Positions 21,574 to 32,699 of a stretch of 64,000 nucleotides of DNA are shown piece after piece. Origin of the DNA: Thereva unica (lineage: Eukaryota > Arthropoda > Insecta > Diptera > Therevidae); the NCBI GenBank assembly GCA_949987705.1, contig OX465283.1, forward strand, positions 161,029,850-161,093,849, written 5' to 3'. A model generated the notes under the pieces. It made no database searches. It was not told the DNA's origin and saw only the letters and a list, made by a program, of their open reading frames with translations. Each line of letters starts with the position of its first letter. The first letter of the stretch is position 1. Both the position numbers and the translations under genes were made by a program.

Positions 21574-22752
21574 TTATTTTGGGTTTCTACCTTCGCTTAC
21601 TACCCCCTGTCCGCGCATTCGAATCGATGGGCGCCGTTCTGGTGTATCATAAGGTCTAGATGGATTAGTAGCTGCTGCCATAGTCTCATCTATTGCCCCA
21701 GCTCCAACACCAGTTCCTCCACCACCGACGATAGGACCACCACCTGAACTAGTAACAACTGCTGTATGACTACTAACAATTTGATTTTGTTTATTTGCAG
21801 CATTATTAACATCAGATTCATCTTGTTGTTGTTGTTGCTGTTGTGATGATGAATTCCTCGGTCCACCAAATTTGAGCAAATTCCAATCAAAAACATAATC
21901 ATATGTAAAACCCAATCTATGAAATAAATTTCTAAACAATTTACGCAAATAACCATAATCTGGACGTTGTTCAAAATGCATTTGTCGGCAGTAATTTAAA
22001 TAGTTGGCAAATTCGCTTGGGAACCCTTTGCACAGGGCTAATATTGGTGTAGAAAGTTTCTTCTCAGAAATCCGTTCATATTTTTGTCGTTTATTGGCAG
22101 CCTTTAATCCCTGCCATGGCAATGTACCCAAATTGAAATACATTAGGACATAACCTAATGATTCTAGATCATCTCGGCGCGATTGTTCAATTCCTAAATG
22201 AGTGTTTATCGAAGCGTAACGTGCTGTACCAGTTAAATTTTTATTTTCCCGATATGGAATATGCCTATGTGATCTGGCATCACGGAATTTTTTCGCTAAA
22301 CCAAAATCTATTATATAAACTAAATTACCCCGTTTACCTAGACCCATTAGGAAATTATCTGGCTTTATATCTCTGTGTATAAAATCTCTTGAATGTATAT
22401 AATCTATGCGGGATATCATTTGATCAGCCAATAATAGTACAGTTTTCAGTGAAAAACGTCGAGAACAAAAGTTGAATAGATCCTCCAATGATGGTCCTAG
22501 CAGCTCCATTACCATAACATTATAATCACCTTCGGAGCCACACCATATAATCCGTGGTATACCGATACCACCTTGCATCATTTTATAAAATTTACTCTCA
22601 ATATGCAATTGAGGATGTTTTGTTCTTATGCATTCTAGCTTGATAGCTACCTCCTCACCGGTATTAATTGTTGTTCCCAAATAGATGTCACCAAAGGAGC
22701 CTGAACCGATTTTTCTACCAAGACGATATTTGTTACCCACTCGGAGTTCCAT
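21574..22752 (-). CDS. dco: Casein kinase I delta/epsilon, discs overgrown (doubletime)
   Basis: A 392-aa intact Ser/Thr kinase in one exon. It phosphorylates Period in the circadian clock and acts in Hippo, Wnt and Hedgehog signalling. Residues: glycine loop [11 protein letters not shown] at 16-26, catalytic Lys38 in [14 protein letters not shown] with catalytic Asp128, DFG at about 149, and the CK1 signature [17 protein letters not shown] in place of an APE motif. [12 protein letters not shown] is a nuclear-localisation-like segment. Pro47 and Met80, sites of known fly period alleles, are wild type. The tail after about 295 is divergent: a seven-Gln run, Gly-rich stretch, then the conserved [15 protein letters not shown]. 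Shorter than the Drosophila protein (about 440 aa) because of a shorter Gly/Ala/Gln tail. The start has a good context (TACAATGG). Confidence 0.96.
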   Translation of the reverse strand: MELRVGNKYRLGRKIGSGSFGDIYLGTTINTGEEVAIKLECIRTKHPQLHIESKFYKMMQGGIGIPRIIWCGSEGDYNVMVMELLGPSLEDLFNFCSRRFSLKTVLLLADQMISRIDYIHSRDFIHRDIKPDNFLMGLGKRGNLVYIIDFGLAKKFRDARSHRHIPYRENKNLTGTARYASINTHLGIEQSRRDDLESLGYVLMYFNLGTLPWQGLKAANKRQKYERISEKKLSTPILALCKGFPSEFANYLNYCRQMHFEQRPDYGYLRKLFRNLFHRLGFTYDYVFDWNLLKFGGPRNSSSQQQQQQQDESDVNNAANKQNQIVSSHTAVVTSSGGGPIVGGGGTGVGAGAIDETMAAATNPSRPYDTPERRPSIRMRGQGVVSEGRNPK

Positions 22753-24780
22753 TGTATAGTGTGTTGTTTGTTTGTTGTGTGTGCTTGGCTTGAATACAAA
22801 ATATTACACACGAATCGAGTCTCAGCCCCGATAGAGAGTTAAGAGTTATTTATCCCGTTGACCACAAAAAAAAATTAATTAATTTTAAAATCTAAAACAC
22901 AGCTGTGGGGAAAATTTTTGATAATGCACACTGTTCTTACTTAATCTCTAATTAATTTTAAATTCTATGGTTTTCAGTCCACTTTTTGTCCCCGTATGTG
23001 TAGTATTCATGCTAGAAGGGACGACGAATCACGCTAATTCAGCTAGCTGTAAATTTTTTAGAATTTATCCTTAATTAACATCTCTAATATAATTTCATGA
23101 TCAAAACAATAATAATTACCAACAAACAGATATTTCAACGCATAGTGTATCTCGCCAACCAAAAAATTTACAGCATGGAAACAATGGACACCTCTGCAAA
23201 AAACACCAGTCTCTTCTATTCTTCTGTGGGGGATAACTGTTTCTTATATGACCGACAGCCTGCTAAGTTCAATTTTCCGGCAAATCCTGTGATAATTTCA
23301 CATTTTCTTCAATTTAATTCTATCAATTGTATAATCACTAATTTCTATTCCGACTTCAAAACCAAATAACATTAAAGAGGACAAAATATCTTGCTTGCAC
23401 TTCTCTCTTCGTTTCTTTTTTTTTGATGTTTTGTCAAACAAAACACATGCGATTTATAGAAATCTGCAAGAAACAATTATTAATGTTAACAGTTATGCGG
23501 CGGTAATGGTTTTATATACTTTTCGAGGAGTAACTTTTGTCTTGTTGGTGAAGAAACTAATAACTTTCCACCTTTTTTAATTTATTTAATGTTCGCCATT
23601 TTGACAAAAAATCTTCTTCTTTGTTAATAAGATTTTTCTTTTGACATGACATACCGTACTGTCCAACCGTTTTAAGACTTTTTTCTGGTACCATAAAAGC
23701 CTGGGAAGTTGTTGGATATTTTCTTATAGGATTTATGTATAGGCTTGAGCCGGAAATTATGGTGTAACCGAAGTTCTTATTAGAAATTGTTCAGGCAGCA
23801 TTGCTTGTGAAAGTTTTAGAGGGTGTTTACATTGGATGTAGGAATGAACGGTCGTTACGAGGTGGTTGATGAAGTAGGAATAGAAAATTTTATTATGATT
23901 TAAAATCAATTTATGATTGTTATTATCTCTAGGACTCGAGAGGGGAAGCGGGAGTGAAAATGACAAACGAAAATTAAAATTCTTGTTGGTCACGGAACGT
24001 GGAAAAATTTTTGATTGGCAATTGTAACCCGCACAATATAATATACAGGTTGTACTACGTAAAATAATTATAGCGGCCGGCTAGACGAACAAAAAATCGT
24101 AACGGTCTCCCCGCTAGGGCGTTTTGTTGGCAGAGGCTAACATATCACCAAAAATTACCCACAAAGATACGACGCTCTCAAAATTTCCCATAAGCTCCCT
24201 TGCGAGTGAATATATCAATCGACAAGGTGCAAGCGAGACAAAATTCAATTTAAAAACAAAACAAAAATCGAAGAAAGAGAGGGTAAATAAAGAAATGTTA
24301 TTTCACGAAGTGCGAAAGAGACGCACTTATTTCTCTTCTCCGCAATTTTTTGTGCCGTCTGGACTTTTATTTTGCTTGTGTGAATTCATGTACCATCTTC
24401 GTGTACATACTTCCTGCTCTGCATGTGTTTGTGTAGTTTGCCGTTGCTCCGCCCTCTCGCCATTCCGGAGCGCGTATATGAATAGAGAAGTTGATGGATT
24501 TTTCTATGTATTTTTACTTTCCTTTTTCTTCGCACAGAAAGGATTACATTGTCGTATCTTTCTGAGTAATTTTTGATATCACCCTGTATGTTTGTAACCC
24601 TTTGAGATATTTGACGTATAATGTCTGGACAATTTTCATACTAGGGCCTTTGGCTACAACAAATTTCACAAGTTACCAAATGCTGCGGCCAAGGCCAGAG
24701 GTAAATTTCATAATGGAAATCGAAGAAATACTCTAGAAATAGCTCCTCGACTAGAAATAGTCCCTATCTCAATACAGTTT
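22753..24780. other. dco 5' flank, probable 5' UTR, introns and promoter
   Basis: No separate gene is supported. On the minus strand a pyrimidine-rich stretch ending CAAG at about 22790 could be the acceptor of a 5' UTR intron, leaving a 5' UTR segment rich in ACAACAAAC just before the ATG. The 150-aa plus frame at 24124-24576 is Ser/Cys/Phe-rich without a domain and is not believed. A TTCTTT/GAGAGA-rich zone at about 24270-24340 may be promoter-proximal. Confidence 0.35.
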
Positions 24781-25580
24781 TGAGGAACTACCCCAAATGG
24801 CCCACCCAATTAGAGCTTGGTACGCCGTTTGGTTTCCACAACTCGTGTACCTTGGTTATGGTGTGGTTGTTTCTTCGGATATGACGGATGCTTAAAGCCA
24901 TCCTGTGGAATTTGGGAACCTTAACAGCTATCTGATCTTCAGTCTGGAAATTTCTTTTGAGGTTTCCAGTCTGCCTAGAATACACTGCCTAGCTATAGCT
25001 AAAGCCGGACCCTTATACAGGCAGTTTACAAGTGTTTCTCTCTCGTTCGTCTTCTCGCGGTTACGACAACAGACGTTGAATGCAATGCCCAACTTGGCAG
25101 CAAGGCTCATATGGCCCAATGTACCGTGATGGTTACCGTGATTCTGGCAATATCTCTTCGGGGTCAGTTTAAGAGGCCCATTGTTTTTCCTTTGTTATAA
25201 GTTAGCCAAGTCGCCCTAGAGACAGCGCATATCTCCAGTGCTCTCCAATTTTGCCTGGCTGGCAGGAGGTGGTAGTCAAAAATATCACGCTTTACTCCAT
25301 CAATTGGGCTGCTAACCATCTCGGTCTCCTGGCTCCGAAGAGAGACTCTCTGCTTGGCCAGGTAGTCGGTTTACTCGTTCCCCTCTACATCGCTCCACTA
25401 GCTTCGAGCGCATCATTACTGAATCCAGAGCTTTTATAGAGGCTTGGCTGGCTATGAAAATTACAGCTAACCTGGCGGTGACGAAACCAAATAAATCTGG
25501 GATGTGTGAACGGTATGACCACGCTTCCCCGTTCCCATCGCCAGGTTTAATGAGCAGAATGCAAACGTACATATACTAGA
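24781..25580 (-). mobile_element. LOA/R1-like LINE RNase H fragment
   Basis: Minus-strand reading gives IFIASQASIKALDSVMMRSK then LVERCRG (25572-25312), the RNase H block usually written DSQAAIKAL...SKLVxxC. Further frames at 25119-24928 and 24985-24788 (MALSIRHIRRNNHTITKVHE) follow in the right direction. Multiple stops; no intact domain. Confidence 0.6.
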
Positions 25581-25679
25581 TGGATACGTTGCTGGTTATG
25601 CTGTAACCATCTATCGTCGTAATGTAACAGCGGCCTTAGGGGAAAAGTAGAGGAGCACAAGTCCAAGCAACATCTAATA

Positions 25680-25991
25680 GTGCATGCGACACATGTCGAG
25701 CTTGCTTCAATCAGATCGTAGCAGAGATGCGCGGTACGCGCAGAGATACTACAAATTATTGTACATGGTGTGATTACCTATGTAAGTGTATTTTCGCTAA
25801 ACAAAATACGAATGATTGCTTGTTGACAACTTAAAATTTCCCACCCCGCCAAACGTCAATGCAAGTGTGTGCATGAAATCAACGCGAGAAATAGAATCCA
25901 GAAGCGTTGATTTCCACTCCAAGCGCCTCTTCACTCTTTGCGCTTAAGCTTGTTCAACGACTACAGTAAGCTCGACACGTGTCGCATGCAC
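25680..25991. mobile_element. MITE-like element with 22-nt TIRs, 312 bp
   Basis: Left GTGCATGCGACACATGTCGA, right TCGACACGTGTCGCATGCAC: inverted repeats with one central mismatch. The interior has no ORF. Target duplication not recognised. Confidence 0.6.
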
Positions 25992-26012
25992 CATTTGGCC
26001 AGACGAACCACG

Positions 26013-26190
26013 GAGAGCTGATCAAGTGGTACCGCCCAACCGATACAATTGTAAGCTACAGAGAGTTGATCCAATGGTACCGACCGATCGAGACACTTAA
26101 AGGCCACGTTGAGGTGATCCAGTAGTACAGATCAATAGATAAACCGACAAGCCCCGCAGAATTGATCCGGGACTACAGCGACGAAAATAG
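26013..26190 (+). repeat. 48-bp tandem repeat, four diverged units
   Basis: GATC starts at 26020, 26068, 26116 and 26164, exactly 48 nt apart. Each unit begins with a GAGxTGATC phrase and shares TGGTACCG or a derivative. Read in the frame starting 26015, the units give ELIKWYRPTDTIVSYR, ELIQWYRPIETLKGHV, EVIQ-stop-YRSIDK... and ELIRDYSDENRQ-stop. The repeat is therefore a multiple of three and may once have been coding; one unit now carries a TAG. Confidence 0.7.
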
Positions 26191-26348
26191 ACAATAGACG
26201 AAACAGGTTACCATGGGCTCGTTAAGGCAGGGGTAACCCGCTAATTGAATTTTCCTCTCTTTTCCTTTCACTCGATAGCTGTACTCGTATAATATAAAAT
26301 TCCTAGTATTGAAAATAACAAAAACGTAACAGTAGTCTTTATCCCTAA

Positions 26349-26503
26349 AGGCCCCCATACACGGTCAAATTGGCTGTACAACCAGATTTTCATCAAACCT
26401 ATAAGCGCAATGTATTTTGATCGGCCGACCGGCCCACAATCGATAGTTTTGGTTGTACAACCGCACTTCGTTGTACAACCAATTGGACCGTGTATGGGGG
26501 CCT
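26349..26503. mobile_element. PIF/Harbinger-type MITE, 155 bp
   Basis: TIR AGGCCCCCATACACGGTC at the left and its exact complement GACCGTGTATGGGGGCCT at the right, followed inward by CAAATTGG/CCAATTGG. TAA flanks both ends (26346-26348 and 26504-26506), the TWA duplication of PIF/Harbinger. A nested GGTTGTACAACCGCACTTCG and GTTGTACAACC repeat lies near the right end. Confidence 0.8.
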
Positions 26504-26745
26504 TAAGAGCTATCCGCCATCCCCGACAATACGATGGAACCAGAGATACCCGCACGGCTGCTAAAACCCAACAAAGCTTACAGTCTGCACAGGCTCTTCA
26601 AACTCAAGCATTTAGCAGTAACGTCTAAACTTCTATTATATAAGACGATGGTCTTTACCGATGCTTCCATATGCATCAGAGCACTGTACCCGCTTAACCG
26701 TGCTCGAGAGGGAAATATTTCGCCCCTTATGCGAACAAGGACTTA

Positions 26746-27182
26746 AGGCCCAATTACAATGACCGGATCAGAGCGGAACAGAATCGGATTGAACTGTCAA
26801 AGTGGTTTTCCAAGCATGCATGCGTTTTCCATTTAACCGATTACAATGACCGGATTCAAACGCATTTGATCGCATCTGTGCCGGATTCGTTTTAGTTTGT
26901 TTAGAAATCGCCGGATTGAGCTGTCAAAATTTTGGTAAACAAACGCTGGGAAAGTTTAAGGTGTTATTTGGCTTGGTTTTCTATGTTGTTAAAAATGTTT
27001 TCGGATGAGCAATTAATCACAGAAGTGAAAGATTATGAAATATTGTAAGCCAAAGAGTGGATATAAAGTGACGTTTAAACGCGAACTGATCCGTTCATTG
27101 TAATCAGTGCAGTTTCCTATCCGTTCTGATGCGTTCTTTTGACATTTCAATCCGCGTAGATCCGGTCATTGTAATTGGGCCT
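26746..27182. mobile_element. PIF/Harbinger-type MITE, 437 bp
   Basis: TIR AGGCCCAATTACAATGACCG and its complement CGGTCATTGTAATTGGGCCT, each followed inward by GATC. TTA flanks both ends (26743-26745 and 27183-27185). Subterminal copies of the same motif occur inside (GATTACAATGACCGGATTC at about 26840; GATCCGTTCATTGTAATCAG at about 27087), typical of transposase-binding subterminal repeats. Confidence 0.82.
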
Positions 27183-27185
27183 TTA

Positions 27186-28030
27186 CATATGTGAAGACAG
27201 ACGATTCCGAAGACTCTACAACGATAATATCTACGATCGCTATCGCAACATGTGTGTTTTCATGACAACTTGACGCCCAGAAATTAAATTTCTAAGCTAC
27301 CGCAAAACAAAGGATGGAATGGGAGCAACGACACAAGAGTGCAGTTTACCCCAGCTAATGTAATATATAAGTTTTGGAAGTATTTTAATTAGGGCATTTA
27401 CCTGAAGTAATTACACTAAAAACCATTCTATAAACTTTCTTTCTTTTTTTAAATTAATTTTAAGAAAAACTGCTTGAGTTAACTTTATAAAAACTCGTTT
27501 CAAAGAATCCTACCGAACGCGGGAAAACACTTCATCAATTAATCCAATTTGACAGTTGTCTGCCTCCAAATTTCACTACGTTCACATTACACGGATTTTG
27601 TACGCGAGGGCAAGGGCCTTTCCTGCAGTTCTATGTTCTAACGGCCACGGGCAAAGTTTGCGACAAGGGTTTAACCAGGCAATATTGCTACATTATCAAA
27701 TGAAATTCCTCCTTCATATAAAGAAATATGACCAAGACATATTTTTGAAAAATTATTCTATGTTAAAACAAATAGATAAACTTTCCAAAAAAACAAATAA
27801 AAAATTATTTTTTGTTTGTTGCTTTGTTAGCTTTTCTTTTTACCTAAAGAATTGCTCATAAAACTCTTGCGTTATATATGTATGGTGACAAAAGCTGGAC
27901 ATGCTATCTACTGGAAAACTTGAATTGCATCAGAGACTGGAAGGCCAGGACAGCTAGAATTATTTTTTCTTTCAGTAGTGGGTTTGGCGTATAAGCTGTC
28001 GTCGTCGCAAGTTGTCGGTGAATGCGGTTT
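27186..28030. other. gukh upstream flank, no gene seen
   Basis: No credible coding frame; the 101-aa frame at 27556-27861 is Lys/Phe-rich without a domain. Sits just upstream of the proposed gukh promoter. Confidence 0.35.
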
Positions 28031-28036
28031 TTCCTT

Positions 28037-28068
28037 TATATATTTTCCATTATTATGGCCACAGTCTG
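28037..28068 (+). promoter_or_regulatory. Candidate gukh core promoter (TATA plus initiator-like)
   Basis: TATATATT at 28037 lies 26 nt upstream of the A in CACAGTC (28063), a TATA/initiator spacing usual for flies. An alternative initiator TCAGTT is at 28075-28080. This places the start about 265 nt before the coding ATG. Prediction only. Confidence 0.3.
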
Positions 28069-28317
28069 CCGTTCTCAGTTCGCCACTAAAAAAACACGGT
28101 CGACCTGCGATATGCTAGTGAAAATTCGTTACATTATTAAATAAAGTGCCTATAACGTTTTGTGATGCTTCAATAAATTGTGTGTGCCTACTTAAGAATT
28201 ATTCATTCAGTGATTATCAGTTAGCGTTGTGCTTGTTTTTAGTAGATTATCCACAAAATACCATTAGGGAATTTCGTAAATAGCCAGTATTAACACGTCC
28301 ATTTGAGAGAGAGAAAA

Positions 28318-28353
28318 ATGTCAGAAAATGCCATTTATCCAACGAGTAGTTAG
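28318..28353 (+). promoter_or_regulatory. Overlapping upstream ORF at the gukh start
   Basis: ATG at 28318 (context AAAAATGT) opens an 11-codon frame, MSENAIYPTSS, ending at TAG 28351-28353. It overlaps the main ATG at 28328 in another frame. A ribosome starting there would bypass the main start, so it could lower or tune gukh translation. Confidence 0.45.
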
Positions 28354-28832
28354 TCCTACTTTTTTGTCTCGTTCTGAATATGGAAGGGCAAGTAGGAAAG
28401 TTTTTTCAAAGGCGAATGCAAGATCACTCGCCGAAGGAACATCTGCAGAAGGGAATGATATTGGTGTTTGTGCTGCTATAACCTGTCAGGCAACCAACAC
28501 AAGCGACACGCATTGTTCAAAAACCAGTGATGTCATCGAGATCCCTGGGGCTGCTGCTGGCGAGGGCACAAAAAGTCTCAATTCCATTAAATGCCATCGC
28601 TCAAAATGCAATTCTCTAATCGTGAATGGCTACGAGCTAGAATCCGTGGTTAATGTTACTTTGAGCAACACTCTGCGGCAACTGGCATCGATCGTGGTGA
28701 TTGCCAACGACATTTTTTACGAATTAAATAAAGAGCTGCAACAAGTTGGCGGCAGGTCGAACACCATTCGACAGAAGATCTATATTCTAAATCAGAAGGT
28801 TGAAGAGAGCGACCCTAAGTTAGTTACAGTTC
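28328..28832 (+). CDS. gukh: guk-holder / NHS-family, first coding exon
   Basis: Starts MPFIQRVVSPTFLSRSEYGR, matching the MPFxxRVVxP start of NHS (Nance-Horan) proteins. It continues through a Ser/Thr-rich linker to VNVTLSNTLRQLASIVVIAN and YELNKELQQV, then IRQKIYILNQKVEESDPK: the N-terminal WAVE-homology-type helices of NHS/NHSL proteins. In flies Guk-holder binds the GUK domain of Discs-large at synapses; NHS proteins bind the WAVE complex and regulate actin. The exon ends GTT-C|GTAAGT (phase 1). The intron runs to 35296 and is filled with a SINE and LINE relics. Joining gives V-P-E-S-D-L-E, as in NHS. Confidence 0.9.
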
Positions 28833-30075
28833 GTAAGTATTTCCAGTTCAATAAAGAATATTTCTGCACCACCAATTCGCTTTCTTTTCTCCTATCAAAA
28901 ACTCATAATATTGATAAAATCCATTACTACGTTTGGCTCGCACTCGTGTACATAGGTGCTCGATAATTGATAGGCCTTCTAGATTATTTTGCTACAGTAT
29001 GCGGCTTGTTTGAAGAGTACCTGCAGTCGGAATGCGATTGATTATTTGTCGATGTAAACACGAGAGGTCAATGATTTTGAATGGCGTGTTTATATTATAT
29101 AAAATATGTGGGAAGTTATTCGTTACAGAGTTTCCTTGTTTTTAAAAAGAAGAATTTAAAAGAGGTGTATTTTGATAAGAGTTTTTAATTAAGCTTTTAT
29201 GGTTGTGATTGCAGCGGGAAGGGAGGGTAAATTAAAGTCGGTTGATTTGAAGGATAGAGGAGAGAAGGATTTTATTAGAACAAAGATTTCTTTTTTAGTT
29301 TCACAAATTGTTAGCTTTTTGTGCGGGGTGAATTGTAGTGTTTGGGTATGAAATCAAATAACTTCGATCTCACCGCCTAGTTGTGGGGTGGTTTTCCGAT
29401 TCCCGTGGGGTAGGTTATGTTACTAAAAATTGTCGTATATTTAGTAGGTGTATGATCTTCAAACTTTGGGGAGATTTATATTTATTTTGGACGTAAAAAA
29501 TAATTTAAGTTTAGGCATGGGTTTCGCTTCACCGATAGGGTTTTTTGGGACACAAAAATAGCTTACAGTAAGGATTTCACAACCACTCGATTACACTCCA
29601 TCTATATAGTATTGAGTATTTGAGAACCTTTGTCTTCAATTATCGTCCTTTCTAATAGCTCTAGAGTATAATAGACGGCGCCATGTGAGTATAGTGGATA
29701 ACTCGTAAATTCAAATCCTAACAAAGTCGTTATCAATAACCGTTGATTCAATTTCTAACAGATGGCGCATCAATAATCTCAGTATTCATTAATCTGAGAC
29801 TCCACTGGTGTAGGTACACCAGTAAAAAGAAAAACGTCTATTATCAGAGAGGTGTATCAGCCCGTTCAGTTCTTCAAGTACCTAAAATATTTTATTTCAA
29901 TATGATCCCAATGTCACCCCATCCTAAATTTTGGCATTTTATGCACCTTAAGTGTCTCCGAACACTAGATTCTTTCCATCAGCCGATATTGTGATCGGAT
30001 TGGACTTCTAGAGCACACACTGGGCCAACTAAACAGTCGAGTTAGTGGTGAGTGCGCAGACCAGACAACAGTCGA
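28833..30075. other. gukh intron 1, first part, no element recognised
   Basis: Mixed AT-rich intron sequence. The 83-aa frame at 29743-29994 has no recognisable domain. Confidence 0.35.
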
Positions 30076-30475
30076 GCGTCTCGGTAGCTTAGGGAGTAAG
30101 GCGTCTGGATATCATCCTAGAGGTCCCGGGTTCGAATCCCGGCAGCCCCACGTTCCTTCGCCTTTTCCACTTTCCCACCTAGATAACTTTCCTAGTTTGT
30201 TATTCCCTCTTTACATTCCTGATTCCTCCTGTAACTACTACTACTTTCCCCGCTTCACCAAAGCGCATGTCATCGGTTGGTTGATGAGATTCAACTCGTT
30301 TCAGTAGGCATAACACTCCAGCGAGTTGTTTTTCGATGCCCCGAATCGAATAGTAATGATTGGAATCGCTAGAGCTGCTGTTCGACATTGCACCCTCTGC
30401 GAAGAAAACAGATTGTCGACAGTGTAAAGGGCCTTTCCGGAGTCTCTAGTCTTTCCCTTTAAAAAACGTCAGCGA
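30076..30475 (+). mobile_element. tRNA-derived SINE, copy 1
   Basis: The head is tRNA-like: GGTAGCTTAGGGAGTAAGGC (A-box region) and GGTCCCGGGTTCGAATCCCG (perfect B box GGTTCGAATCC) 40-50 nt apart, ending AGCCCCA. The body (CTTCGCCTTTTCC..., GGTTGGTTGATGAGATTCAA, AACACTCCAGCGAGTTGTT, GCTAGAGCTGCTGTTCGACA) matches 38345-38791 over its length. The tail GTCTCTAGTCTTTCCCTTTAAAAAA closes it. Not a functional tRNA: the anticodon arm is not convincing. Confidence 0.88.
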
Positions 30476-30789
30476 CAGAGATCTCGAAAAATTTGCTAGT
30501 TGGTAAGCGGTTCTAGAGGAGATCAATGTGCTGGCAAGAGGTCGTACGTCGCTCACATGTCCAGGGTGCGAAGACCATAAAAACTAGCGAATGTCTTCTG
30601 CAAAACACAATCAGCAGCTCTGTTAGCAAAATCCTATCCACCTTGTCCATGTTGCGACCTCTGGGTAATGCAGGTAACTGTAGCTAAGGTGGGGGTGCAC
30701 GCGAGTTTTAAGCGCGGTAAAACTGATTCGCACTAGGCTAACAGTCTATTCTCGGAAAATCGTTGTTACACGGCAGCGGCTTAGCCAAC
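30476..30789. other. gukh intron 1, no feature seen
   Basis: Sequence between the SINE and the RTE endonuclease piece. It may be 5' sequence of the LINE, but no motif is visible. Confidence 0.3.
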
Positions 30790-31345
30790 GAAATATGGAA
30801 CACGAACTGATTACTTGGAATGTTAGGACGCTGCTAAATAGAGTTTAAAGTGAAAAGTATACTGGATGAACTCAAGAGTTATTAGATGGCGAAATAATGC
30901 GATTATACAGAATTCAGAACACAAAATGTTTTCCAGTGAAACAGACAAAGAATTTGGAGTGGCATTTTTGGTGAAAAAACAACTCAATAAAATCGAGAAT
31001 CACCGATTTTAATGGAATCAGTGTGAGAATATGCCTAGTAAGACTTAGGACGCGATTCCACAATCTGTCCATAATCAATATTCACGTCCCAACAGAAGGC
31101 AAGCAAGACGAAGGAAAAGATGAATTCTACGACACCCTGCTAAGAACCCCGGACGAGGTTAAAAAACCACAAATAAGCTCAAAACAATGAAGCCCCTGGG
31201 CGAGACGAAATCACTGCTGAAATATTTAAGTACTGCCACAACAAAGTCGTAGAATGTCAACATAGTCTAATTGTAAGATATGGAATGAAGAATCGTTACC
31301 ACGAGACTGGAAGAAAGGAATAACCATTAAAAAAATTGAAGCCTC
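30790..31345 (+). mobile_element. RTE-like LINE endonuclease and RT-start fragment
   Basis: Frames give MEHELITWNVRTLL (EN start, usual TWNVRTL), GVAFLVKKQLNKIENHRF, FHNLSIINIHVPTEGKQDEG then KDEFYDTLL (EN core), and APGRDEITAEIFKYCHNKVV (start of RT). All in order but shifted between frames. Opposite strand to the copy at 32.7-34.0 kb. Confidence 0.7.
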
Positions 31346-31499
31346 AGTACAATTTACCATCGTGTAAGGGACAAATGTACTGCCTTGTGTAAGTCCGGCT
31401 CGACTCTATTTTAAAAAATGGTCTCTTACAGTTTAACCAATTAAGATTGTATAAAATAGAAGGCTGATTTTTTATATATTTCGTGTTTATTCGTCATTT

Positions 31500-31850
31500 T
31501 AAAAACCAAGTACTGCCTCTTTTCTAAAAAACATGCTCCACAATGCCTCCCTACGGTCTTGAACTAACGGCAAAATCATCTCTCAATGTTCTTGGCACAA
31601 CATTAACCCAAGATCTGTGTTGAAGTAATCATATATTCCAAATTGCAAAGCAAGCTTCACAATGCCTAGGGTTTCTCAAAGGATGAAATTTCTTCCTTCA
31701 TCCGCCAGCCAGGGCTACAATCTACAAATCCTCCATTCGTCCCCGCCCTGAATTCAACTCTTATATCTGGGCTGGGGCCTCAAGAACCGGATTAGCATGG
31801 CTAGACAAGGTACAAAATCGCGCCCTTCCAACTTATTGGTGATGGTGAAA
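31500..31850 (+). mobile_element. Jockey-like LINE fragment
   Basis: Reads AKSSLNVLGTTLTQDL, IFQIAKQASQCLGFLKG, IYKSSIRPRPEFNSYIWAGA and WLDKVQNRALPTYW, homologous to the 54994-56030 and 1951-2845 copies. Confidence 0.65.
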
Positions 31851-32699
31851 ACCTTGAAACTAGTTGGAAACTTTAATTTTTTCTCAGTACTTTATTTTCA
31901 TTAAACAAAAAAATTGAAACAGTTCTAAATATTCATAAGAAAAATACCAAACTCGTAACGAATCATCATCCGATAATGATCATGAAAGTTTAGTCATATC
32001 ATTAATTCAAAACCTATCAATATATTGTATATAATTTACTCAAAAGTACTGTAACACTGGAATTGATATAATATGTGCAAAAATATGAATAATTTATATT
32101 TTTCCCTAGCTGAAATTCTATTTAAACTTCCCCCTCTTTAGTCTTGTCATATAATATACGAGGAAGCCGCAAAAGTTTCTTTCACTTTCTTACAAATTAT
32201 GTTGTCTAAGGATTAAGCCACTCGCAAAGAAAGACTTCTCCCTTAATAATAAAATTGTCTTGGTTTGTCTTATAATTGTATTTATAATAAGAGGACTTCG
32301 TTTAAAGTAAATACATACACATGCCTTATATGTGTTACATGGCAACAAGAGAATTGAAGTTCATTTTAAATAAGACAAATTCCTTTGCGAATCTATTATT
32401 GTACATTTATAGACACCACCACTTTAATTAGGATATGGGCAATTAAATCAATTTTTTAATGTTGTTGATAAGCGCATTTAGATGGAAATAATTGGGTTTT
32501 TTTGCAGAGGTATACATAACATATATAAAATTAGCTGTGAATACTGGTGTTAAAGAAGTAACAACCATATGCAAACTATCAAACGGTTCATATTATTCAT
32601 TTTATATAAAATGCCATGTAGTATTCTATATGCTAAGTCAGATATAAAGAGAGGAAAGACCCGGTAATTCAAATTGGGTAGCCATGACAGACTGGCCGC
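31851..32699. other. gukh intron 1, no feature seen
   Basis: AT-rich intron; no TIR, ORF or LINE motif recognised. Confidence 0.35.

Noticed and set aside
24124..24576. 150-codon plus-strand frame upstream of dco
   Set aside because: Composition is Ser/Cys/Phe/Lys-rich without domain or signal structure, and it sits in the dco 5' flank. More likely a chance frame.
30080..30150. Functional tRNA gene at the tRNA-like sequence
   Set aside because: The same head with the same non-tRNA body occurs at 38345. The acceptor and anticodon arms do not form a good cloverleaf, so it is a SINE head.
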